From NCBI GenBank assembly GCA_034432655.1, contig DAOUBP010000090.1:1-63892 (forward strand): a stretch of 63,892 nt of DNA. The letters run 5' to 3'. Made by a program: the position numbers and the translations under genes. Under the pieces are notes generated by a model that saw only the letters and a program-made list of their open reading frames with translations, was not told where the DNA came from and ran no database searches. The stretch is from DAOUBP01 sp034432655. Lineage in GTDB: Bacteria; Chloroflexota; Anaerolineae; CG2-30-64-16. Below are positions 57,283-63,892 of the stretch, piece after piece; the first letter of the stretch is position 1, and the number at the start of each line of letters is the position of its first letter.

Positions 57283-59291
57283 TCGTACGGTATGTTGTCG
57301 TTTCTTGTGCTCGAGCTGGGAGTTTTCATGGGCAACAGGCGCACCGGCAACATGACGGTAAAGGTTGTGCCTTTGCCCAGCTGGCTCTGCACTGTGATCT
57401 GGCCGCGATGCATCTTGACGATGCCGTAAACGATCGCCAGGCCCAGACCGGTCCCCTTGCCCAGCGGCTTGGTCGTAAAGAACGGGACGAACAATTTGGC
57501 CTGGTCTTCCGGAGCGATGCCCACACCGGTGTCAGTGATGGACAGGGTCACCATCCCCTCTGGGCCAGGGCGGGTGCGCACCGTCAACCGGCCTCCAGAA
57601 GGCATGGCCTCGATGGCATTGCTGACCAGGTTGGCTACTACTTCTTGCAACTGTGCTGGATCGGCTTCGATAATGGGCAACTGCGGGTCCAAGTCCTCCA
57701 CGATGGTGATCGGCGCGTCGCCCAGACGCCTTCCCTCGACCTGCAACACCTGGCGCACCAGCGCGTTGAGGTCGGTAGCCTGGGCCGCGACCTGGTTCTG
57801 GCGGGCGAAATCCAGCAACGCGGCGACGATCCCCTTGCAGCGGCGGGTTTCGTTGACGATCATTTCCAGGTCTGCGCGCCGCGGATCGTCGGGTGCGCAT
57901 TCGCGCAACAGGATGTCGGAAAACAGCAGCACGGTAGCCAGTGGATTGTTCAGCTCGTGTGCGACGCCGGCCGCCAGCTGGCCCAAAGAGGCCAGCTTCT
58001 CAGAATGCACCAGTTGATCCTGGGTGGCTTGTAGCTGGTCCAACATCGTATTGAAGGAACTGGCCAGCTCTCCCACGTCGCCGCCGGCCCGGATGGGCAC
58101 GCGCACTGTCATGTCGCCGCGCGCCACGCGACGGTTGGCCTCCGCCAGCTCACGCAGCTCCTGCAATGGTCGCGTCACCACGCGCGAGACAGGGATGGCC
58201 AGCAGAAACGTTGCCAGGATCGTCCCCAGAGCAACCAGGGCTACCCGTTCGTTGAAAGTGTTCACCAGGCGGGAGAACCTGGCCTCCCGCGCGCCGACAT
58301 AGAGAATCCCGATCACCGCGCCTGTATGGTCGCGCAAAGGTTCGTAACGGGTGATGTAGTTCTCCTGCACCACAAAAGCCGGGCCGATGTACGGCCGGCC
58401 TTGGCCCAAAACCACCTGGCTTACTTCTTTAGAAAGGCGGGTTCCGATCGCCCGTTGGCCATCCAGGCCGTACACGTTGGTGGAAACCCGCAGATCGCCC
58501 AGGAAGATGGTGGCCGTGTCAACGGCCGCTACTTCTTTGATCTGGTCTACCAGGGTGAAATCGTTGTTAAACAGATGGAAAGCCAGGGCCAGCCCCGCAA
58601 GACGGCCTGCATCGTCGGTGATGGGCATCACGCTGATCAACGCCAGGCCGGCACGTCCTTCGCGAGGGTCGAAGGGCATCTCGGCGGCTCTGGGGGTCTC
58701 GAGCAGCCGGATATATGCTTGTTCCGCCAGGCCTACCGACGTCAACATATCTGCCGGGATCACCTCGGTGGCCGCTATACCGCTGCCCTCCTTCAGCGCT
58801 GATTTGACGATAGGCAGGCTGGCCCAATTGCTGACAGAACCCAGCCGGGTTTGCACACCATCGGTGGCGATGCGATAGCCTGTGATCAGGTCGCCCGCGG
58901 GGTTGAGCACTGCGATGAAGTGATTGCCGGTCAGTTTTTCGGCGTGGATGGTCTTGGCCAGTTGTTGATCAATGAGCGCCAGCGCCTGGCCGTCGCCCCC
59001 CTCGGCGGCCGCCAGACTGTTCCTCACCTGGGGATCGAGCATCAGATGGCGGGTGAGCCGTACAGTATCGGCCAGTCGGTGTTGATAGAGCGCCTGCGCC
59101 AGATGCATGTCCCGTTCAACGCGTTCGGTCATGGCCCCGGCCAGGTAATCGCGGATGGTGCGCGAGATGACGCCGGAGCCGATGAGGATCGTGGTCGCTG
59201 CCACCAGCGAGAACGAGATCACCAGCACCAGCTGAAAAGGTGCGCTGAACAGTCTCTGCACAGCCTTTTTGGCCGCATGCCACATGACCAT
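57279..59291 (-). CDS. Membrane sensor histidine kinase (Cache-HAMP-HisKA-HATPase)
   Basis: A 670-residue kinase. First helix LVLVISFSLVAATTILIGSGV; Cache-type sensor to about residue 345 (GQRAIGTRLSKEVSQVVLGQG, GILYVGAREARF); second helix VALVALGTILATFLLAIPVS; HAMP (LAEANRRVARGDMTVRVP); HisKA type with VAHELNNPLATVLLFSD; ATPase boxes NLVSNAIEAMPSGG, TDTGVGIAPEDQ, GKGTGLGLAIVYGIVKMH. It follows a receiver gene (59305) and overlaps the second kinase. An unknown extracytoplasmic or redox ligand would control the hydBGDA operon. Confidence 0.93.
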   Translation of the reverse strand: MVMWHAAKKAVQRLFSAPFQLVLVISFSLVAATTILIGSGVISRTIRDYLAGAMTERVERDMHLAQALYQHRLADTVRLTRHLMLDPQVRNSLAAAEGGDGQALALIDQQLAKTIHAEKLTGNHFIAVLNPAGDLITGYRIATDGVQTRLGSVSNWASLPIVKSALKEGSGIAATEVIPADMLTSVGLAEQAYIRLLETPRAAEMPFDPREGRAGLALISVMPITDDAGRLAGLALAFHLFNNDFTLVDQIKEVAAVDTATIFLGDLRVSTNVYGLDGQRAIGTRLSKEVSQVVLGQGRPYIGPAFVVQENYITRYEPLRDHTGAVIGILYVGAREARFSRLVNTFNERVALVALGTILATFLLAIPVSRVVTRPLQELRELAEANRRVARGDMTVRVPIRAGGDVGELASSFNTMLDQLQATQDQLVHSEKLASLGQLAAGVAHELNNPLATVLLFSDILLRECAPDDPRRADLEMIVNETRRCKGIVAALLDFARQNQVAAQATDLNALVRQVLQVEGRRLGDAPITIVEDLDPQLPIIEADPAQLQEVVANLVSNAIEAMPSGGRLTVRTRPGPEGMVTLSITDTGVGIAPEDQAKLFVPFFTTKPLGKGTGLGLAIVYGIVKMHRGQITVQSQLGKGTTFTVMLPVRLLPMKTPSSSTRNDNIPYE

Positions 59292-59304
59292 ACATCCGAT
59301 GGCC

Positions 59305-59682
59305 TTAGCGGGCCAGTAGCCGATCCACCTGGCGGAGAAGTGCAGCCGGCGTAATCGGCTTGCTCATGAACGCGTCGATGTGAATGTATTCGTCGGTCGG
59401 AAACAGCTCTGCGTAGTCTGTGTTGGCGATGGAAGTGACCATGATGATGGGCAGCTCGCGCAACTCCGGATCATCGTGTATGCGCTGGCTGGTCGAGACG
59501 CCATCCAGGACGGTATCCATGATGACATCCAGGATCATCAGGTCTGGTTTTTCCTGTTTGGCGCGTGTGAACCCCTCGTCGCCGCTGGCTGCTTCCAGTA
59601 CCTGGTGGCCGGCCCGCTCCAAAACCAGCCGGGTCACTTCCACAAAATCAGGGTCGTCGTCCACGATAAGGATTTTGGCCAT
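59305..59682 (-). CDS. Receiver-only response regulator
   Basis: A 125-residue CheY-like domain: ILIVDDDPDFVEVTRLVLERAG, DLMILDVIMDTVLDG and DAFMSKPITPAALLRQV with the conserved Lys. No output domain. It is the first gene of the kinase-hydBGDA operon. Start ATG 59682 gives the family length; a longer version from 59718 would add an unrelated 12-residue N-terminus. Confidence 0.88.
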   Translation of the reverse strand: MAKILIVDDDPDFVEVTRLVLERAGHQVLEAASGDEGFTRAKQEKPDLMILDVIMDTVLDGVSTSQRIHDDPELRELPIIMVTSIANTDYAELFPTDEYIHIDAFMSKPITPAALLRQVDRLLAR

Positions 59683-59770
59683 GCTTAGAAGCTCCAGATC
59701 AGGTCTTTGATTGTTCATCCCGTCTTTGTTGAGTGCAAGCTAAACTTATCACGAATCGAGGGGCGGACAA

Positions 59771-59784
59771 ATGATGTGGGTCAT
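59771..59784 (-). promoter_or_regulatory. CRP/FNR-like operator before kinase-hydBGDA operon
   Basis: ATGAT-GTGG-GTCAT on the plus strand, one mismatch between half-sites. A -10-like GATAAG at 59745-59750 would give a start site near 59738, about 40 bases from the operator centre. It belongs with the sites at 38936 and 48416. Confidence 0.5.
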
Positions 59785-59851
59785 ATCGGGGCGGGTAGAC
59801 CGAGCAGCGGGCAGATGCGCGCCTGGGCTGCCGGACGGAAGCGGATGAGGC

Positions 59852-59884
59852 ACGTAGAGCAACTCCACAGGAGTTGCTCTACGT
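59852..59884. terminator. 15-bp perfect hairpin after LCP gene
   Basis: ACGTAGAGCAACTCC and its exact complement around an ACA loop, 11 bases after the LCP-family gene stop. It lacks a T-run, so it may be a REP-type repeat that stabilises or ends the transcript. It is related in style to the GGTAGAGACGT palindrome at 44601. Confidence 0.5.
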
Positions 59885-59895
59885 CAGGCTGTGAC

Positions 59896-61338
59896 TCAGG
59901 GGGCGGCTGTGGTCGCGGCCTGGTCGGCGCCGACGATCAGGGTCAGTTCGTTATCGGCCGCGGCCGGTTCGGAGAGAATCCGTTCAGGGGGGATCTGGAA
60001 CCACTGGGCCAGGGCTTCCAGGGTGGCCGGCGCGGCATCGCTGTGTTTCACCAGCCAGGTCTCGGTGTAATCGGCCCGGTCGGCGTTGCCCACTGCTACC
60101 ACGTTGAAGCCGGCAGTGATGAGGTTGGCCTGCATTTTTGTGGCCAGTCCTTTTTCTTGAGTGCCGTTAAGGACGATGATGCGCGCGGCCTCGGCCTGAA
60201 TGGCCTGGCGCGTCACCTCTTCGGGCGAGGGGCCCACGACGGCATCGGCAAAAACCGCGTCCGCGGCTGCGCGAATCTTGTTCAGATCGGGGATCAGGAC
60301 GTAGCCGAGCCGTGAGTCATTGGGATCAACGGTGCCCATTTTCTGGTCAATCACCACGCGGGTGATGTTGTCCAGGTTCAGCCGATCTACCGAGCGGGCC
60401 AGGGCGATAGCTTTTTCGATGGGCATATCGGTTTGTACCAGGTTGGCCATGGCTATTGCCAGCCGGGGCAGCCGGGGTAGCAGGGATTCCAGTTGCCCGG
60501 GCTGCAACAGTTTGTCTTTAAGTGCCATGATGACTTGCTGTTGGCGCGCCGCGCGCATGTAGTCGTTGTCAATGTTGCGGACGCGCGCGTATTTCAGTGC
60601 CAGGGCCCCGTCCATGTGTTGCCGGCCGGCCGGGATGTAAAGCGGGTCATAGCCGTAGTTGTGATCGGGATACTTGGGATCGTTGATCTCCTTGGGCACA
60701 TCAATGTCAATCCCGCCGACCATGTCAATGATCTGCACAAACCCTTCAAAGTTGATGCGGACGTAGTAGTCAATGGGATAGCCCAGCAGCTCTTCCAGGG
60801 TGTCGCGCAACAAAACCGGCCCACCGCCGGGGCCCATGCGCTGTTCGCCGATGGGATGCACCATGTTGATTTTGACATCGTTGGCAAAGCCGCTCGGCCG
60901 TACCTTCAGGTCACGCGGCACCGATAGCATCCCTGCAGACCCGGTCTGGGGGTTCACGCTCAGGATGATGATGCTGTCGGTCAGATGTTGGGCTACGCTT
61001 TGCCCCGGCCGCGCGTCAACGCCGACCAGTAGAATAGTGGTGCGGCCGGAGATGGGGGCGGGCGCCTCCTGCACGCGGCGTACCAGAGGTTCCAGAAGTG
61101 TGCCCGTGCCAGTGGCCGTTTGTTGATCGGTGTTGGCTGCCGAGCGGACCAACCTGGGCACCTCCAGGGGTGGCATCTCCGGCATTTGGGCAGCCGCAGA
61201 CTGGCCCCACGCCAGGAATAGATAGGCCACATAAACGAATGCGGCCACGAATACCATTAACAAAACACCCAGTAGCAGTCCCGCCCAGAGGGACCGGCCA
61301 CCGGACGACGATTCAGGCGCTGATTCCAACGTACTCAT
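59896..61338 (-). CDS. LytR-CpsA-Psr (LCP) family protein
   Basis: A 480-residue cell-envelope protein that in the family attaches glycopolymers to peptidoglycan. N-terminal membrane helix LWAGLLLGVLLMVFVAAFVYVAYLF; LCP domain with ILLVGVDARPGQ, TDSIIILSVNPQTGSAGMLSVPRD and GGIDIDVPKEIND, YMRAARQQQVIMAL; C-terminal LytR_C domain (IIVLNGTQEKGLATKM). It is not linked to the hydrogenase genes. The 164 bases before its start hold no recognised feature. Confidence 0.93.
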   Translation of the reverse strand: MSTLESAPESSSGGRSLWAGLLLGVLLMVFVAAFVYVAYLFLAWGQSAAAQMPEMPPLEVPRLVRSAANTDQQTATGTGTLLEPLVRRVQEAPAPISGRTTILLVGVDARPGQSVAQHLTDSIIILSVNPQTGSAGMLSVPRDLKVRPSGFANDVKINMVHPIGEQRMGPGGGPVLLRDTLEELLGYPIDYYVRINFEGFVQIIDMVGGIDIDVPKEINDPKYPDHNYGYDPLYIPAGRQHMDGALALKYARVRNIDNDYMRAARQQQVIMALKDKLLQPGQLESLLPRLPRLAIAMANLVQTDMPIEKAIALARSVDRLNLDNITRVVIDQKMGTVDPNDSRLGYVLIPDLNKIRAAADAVFADAVVGPSPEEVTRQAIQAEAARIIVLNGTQEKGLATKMQANLITAGFNVVAVGNADRADYTETWLVKHSDAAPATLEALAQWFQIPPERILSEPAAADNELTLIVGADQAATTAAP

Positions 61339-61502
61339 ATATTCTCAATTCTCGCCGCCGTGGAACTCGCTTATGTAGTCGGCGACTTGTTCCACAGCCA
61401 GATATTGATCACGGTAAATTTGTTCTTTCGGTCGTAACATCGTAGTCTTCGCGGCCCTGTGGACGGCGACGGGCGTGAATTCGTTCCCGTTTTTCCTTGT
61501 GT

Positions 61503-63722
61503 TCAGTTGCCGGTCGAGGCCGCAGCCGGGATATCCACGCGGTAGAGCTGGCTGTCGGTCAGGATGTAGAACATCTCGCCGGCCTCATCCAGGAACAGGC
61601 TGCGCAGATTGCGCAGGACATCGCCCTGGCGCATCCGAAACTGGCGCAAGAACTGGCCGTCCTTGGTCGCCTCGATGATGCGGCCATTGCCGGCGTCGGC
61701 GACATAGATGCGATCGCCTTGCACCGGGACTGCGATATCAGCCGGCCCGCTGAGGGGGTCGGGTATCCCGCGCCAGATGAATGGTCGCTGTTCGCCGCCG
61801 AAGAATTTCAGCAGCCGGCCATCGGCAAACAACAACCAGATGTTGCCGTCTATCGCTATGGCCTGCAGGCCGGTCAGGTTGACCGTGGTGCTGCCGAAGT
61901 AAGGTTCGGCATCGCCGTAGCCGGTCCCGGTCGGGCGATGCCGCCAGATCTGGCCGGCGCCGACATCGGCCACGTACAGATTGCCGCCGTAGCTGGCCGT
62001 CAACTGGGGCTGCACCCATTTCTCGCGGCCGGCCAGGGCAAGCCGCTCCTGCCCCCAGGTGACATCATAGCCGATGAGCCCGCCGGAGCGATCAACGGCC
62101 AGCAATCGGCTGCGCTGACTGGCGCCACCAGCTTCGGCCCAGGCCATATCCACCAGGTCGCCGATGATCACGCCATCTACCTGGTCGCCTTTGCGGATCA
62201 CAGGCGTTTCGACAGGCATTACCGTGTCGCCCAACGTGGAGCGGGTGAAGCGGTACACCTCGCTGCGGTTACCGTCGAGCACAAACAACGCGTCCCCGCT
62301 GGCGAGGACCCGCCGCCAGTTACGGTTTTCGCGTTCGAAATCCCAGAGCGGCACGCTGCCGTACAGGAAGGTGACCCGTTGCAGCCGTGCCAGCTGTTCC
62401 TCATACCGGGTTTCCACCGGCGCCAGCCGTTCGTCGCCTGGCCGCAACTCGCGCGCCTGATCCAGGAAATCGCGCGCCTGGCCCAGACGTTGCAATGCGG
62501 CCCCTTCATCGGTCATCCCTTCCACCTGTGTCAAGATGTTGGCGGCGCCGTCCAGCTTTTCCACGAACTGGGCTTCCACTGCGCTGTTGCGACCGAACAA
62601 CATGGCCAGCACGATGCCACCGATCAATAGCGGGATGATCACCAGGGCCAACAACAGCCACCACGGGTTGCGAGCGCCGCGGGCAGGCGGGAGCGGTTCC
62701 GCCACAGGCTCCCGGGCTGGCTCCGGCTCAGGCCATATTGCCTGCTTCGGCCGGGTCGTAGCCGGCCGCGAAGGCGCAGGCTCCGGGGGCGGTGTTGTTA
62801 CCGGAGGGGTGGCTACAGCCGGCGGCCGGCTGATGCTGGCCTCTGTTTCAACAGGTTCGACGATCTCCGGTGCCGTTTCGTCCGGCGCTGGCGGTGGTTG
62901 CCCGCCGGGCCGTTCGCGGCCGAAAAGCCGGCCGGCCCCGGACAGCAATCCTTTCCCCCCGCCGGCCCTGGTGGTGGCCGGTTCAGCGCCTTCTGCCGGT
63001 TGCCCCAGAGGCGGGGTCACCGGTTTCTCTTCTTCCAGACGCAGTTCTGGGATGTCCTTCTTGAAGCCGATCAGCAATGCGCTCAGGTCGGCGGTTCCGG
63101 CCAGCTGCCCCAGGTACCCGGAGGCCAGCGCCAGGTCGGTGGTCGCCGCAGCCACGGCCAGCGCCTCAGGCGAGACGTGGTCACCCCAGTCGCTCTGGGC
63201 GATCAGGACCACGCTGCCGTCTTCGACTGTGGTGTCGTAAATCTGGATCTCGGGACGTGCTTCCGTCCCCAGCGGCGCCCCCCACTTGCCCAGCTCGGCC
63301 GGGAACTGGTCTACTGTTTTCGGGTGGCTGACCAGGACCAGGGCCGGACCGGCTTGCGCGATGATCAACTGGTCGGCGTAACGCACCACCAGGCTGATCC
63401 CCCCGGTCCAGCCGGCTTCAGGCAAGCCCTCGTTGGCCCGACGCAGCACCGTATGGACGCTGCGCACGGCCTGTCGCAACGCTGACTCCACCGTTTCTCC
63501 CATTTCGTAGAACGCCGTCTGCGCCGCGTTGAGCATCTGGCGATACAGGGCGGGGTGGCCGCCGCCGGCGCCATGCACTTCGACCAACATATACAGACTG
63601 CCGCGTTTGGCAGCGGCCAGTTCCGGCGCAGGTTCCACCGCGCGCACGTTGGCTGCGCGGGACTGCCAGCGACCCCCGGAGGTGCTGAACTGGGCAATAG
63701 TGGTGCGGAGGGATTCTGGCAT
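61503..63722 (-). CDS. Membrane protein with PP2C-like N-terminus and beta-propeller C-terminus
   Basis: A 739-residue protein. Residues 1-230 look like a PP2C-type domain (SLYMLVEVHGAGGG, VVRYADQLIIAQAGPALVLVS, VVLIAQSDWGDHV) but with weak metal sites, so it is possibly inactive. Residues 240-360 are a Pro/Ala-rich linker. A membrane helix WWLLLALVIIPLLIGGIVLAMLFG follows. A coiled-coil part and a C-terminal NHL/YWTD-like propeller (LYVADVGAGQIWRH, IYVADAGNGRIIEAT) complete it. The ATG 63722 has AAGGAGC six bases upstream. It is upstream of the LCP gene and may act in cell-envelope control. Confidence 0.75.
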   Translation of the reverse strand: MPESLRTTIAQFSTSGGRWQSRAANVRAVEPAPELAAAKRGSLYMLVEVHGAGGGHPALYRQMLNAAQTAFYEMGETVESALRQAVRSVHTVLRRANEGLPEAGWTGGISLVVRYADQLIIAQAGPALVLVSHPKTVDQFPAELGKWGAPLGTEARPEIQIYDTTVEDGSVVLIAQSDWGDHVSPEALAVAAATTDLALASGYLGQLAGTADLSALLIGFKKDIPELRLEEEKPVTPPLGQPAEGAEPATTRAGGGKGLLSGAGRLFGRERPGGQPPPAPDETAPEIVEPVETEASISRPPAVATPPVTTPPPEPAPSRPATTRPKQAIWPEPEPAREPVAEPLPPARGARNPWWLLLALVIIPLLIGGIVLAMLFGRNSAVEAQFVEKLDGAANILTQVEGMTDEGAALQRLGQARDFLDQARELRPGDERLAPVETRYEEQLARLQRVTFLYGSVPLWDFERENRNWRRVLASGDALFVLDGNRSEVYRFTRSTLGDTVMPVETPVIRKGDQVDGVIIGDLVDMAWAEAGGASQRSRLLAVDRSGGLIGYDVTWGQERLALAGREKWVQPQLTASYGGNLYVADVGAGQIWRHRPTGTGYGDAEPYFGSTTVNLTGLQAIAIDGNIWLLFADGRLLKFFGGEQRPFIWRGIPDPLSGPADIAVPVQGDRIYVADAGNGRIIEATKDGQFLRQFRMRQGDVLRNLRSLFLDEAGEMFYILTDSQLYRVDIPAAASTGN

Positions 63723-63734
63723 CGGCAAGCTCCT

Positions 63735-63790
63735 TGGCGAATCAGCGAATCGGCGAATCAGCGAATCGGCGAATCAACGAATCGGCGAAT
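63735..63790. repeat. GCGAATCA/GCGAATCG tandem repeat
   Basis: Seven imperfect 8-base units in a row (GCGAATCAGCGAATCGGC and so on), upstream of the last gene. The same family is inserted in hypF at 16003. The remaining bases up to 63892 show no gene or promoter that I can support. Confidence 0.85.
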
Positions 63791-63892
63791 GACGAATGTA
63801 GATTACTCTATCTGCGGGTTTTTCGGGCCTACCTGCAGTACAACGCGATCATGCTGACGGCAGGCAAGTTCAAATAAGCCTTCTCGGCAAAC

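Noticed and set aside
1..63892. tRNA, rRNA or other structured RNA genes
   Set aside because: I looked for tRNA-like cloverleafs and rRNA segments in the intergenic parts and found none that I can support.

Overview
The window is GC-rich and carries three [NiFe]-hydrogenase systems, one formate dehydrogenase system, most of the hydrogenase maturation machinery and a dense set of two-component signalling genes. Gene content and the many short palindromic and low-complexity repeats inside and between genes suggest an anaerobic or facultative Chloroflexota (Anaerolineae-like) bacterium. That is inference; there is no rRNA or tRNA in the window to confirm it.

Layout. Bases 1-4144 (minus strand): start of a secreted protein, acyl-CoA synthetase, short-chain dehydrogenase, SnoaL-like protein, lytic transglycosylase. 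Bases 4223-20606 (plus strand): NuoE/NuoF pair, ACT-domain protein, a Hyb-type membrane-bound uptake hydrogenase (small subunit, HybA, HybB, large subunit), its protease, and hypA-F-C-D-E; no hypB is present. Bases 20611-22696 (minus): CBS/ATPase protein, DRTGG protein, second protease, rubredoxin-like protein. Bases 22877-24375: a BstYI-like restriction-modification island. Bases 24537-38774 (minus): an Hdr/Mvh-type hydrogenase operon with NuoE, HndB-like and NuoF subunits, a split HdrA, HdrB, HdrC and a phosphatase/PHP/ATPase/DRTGG cassette. Bases 38967-48327 (minus): NAD-linked formate dehydrogenase operon with FocA and signalling genes. Bases 48505-59682 (minus): group 3b hydBGDA hydrogenase operon combined with two sensor kinases and several receiver domains. 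Bases 59896-63722: LCP-family protein and a membrane protein with a PP2C-like N-terminus.

Main discoveries. Three genes are interrupted by an in-frame UGA exactly at a metal- or cofactor-binding Cys position, and each UGA is followed by a hairpin with a G-U loop at the spacing of bacterial SECIS elements. They are formate dehydrogenase (expected site), the N-terminal half of HdrA (CxxU motif), and the uptake hydrogenase large subunit, where UGA replaces the second, bridging Cys of the N-terminal RxCGxC motif. The last differs from the C-terminal Sec of known [NiFeSe] hydrogenases, and its small subunit also carries Asp in place of a proximal-cluster Cys. HdrA is split into two polypeptides, the C-terminal half being fused to a HoxU-like domain. 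Three minus-strand operons share a palindrome ATGAY-N4-RTCAT placed about 40 bases before a predicted start site, which suggests one CRP/FNR-type regulator. Two regulatory domains are fused in frame to hydrogenase proteins, each with a strong internal ribosome binding site at the junction.

How it works together (inference): the three hydrogenases and formate dehydrogenase would exchange electrons between H2, formate, NAD(P)H, ferredoxin and the quinone pool. One protease per hydrogenase is present. The kinases, receivers and phosphatase/ATPase cassettes probably tune the systems to redox state.
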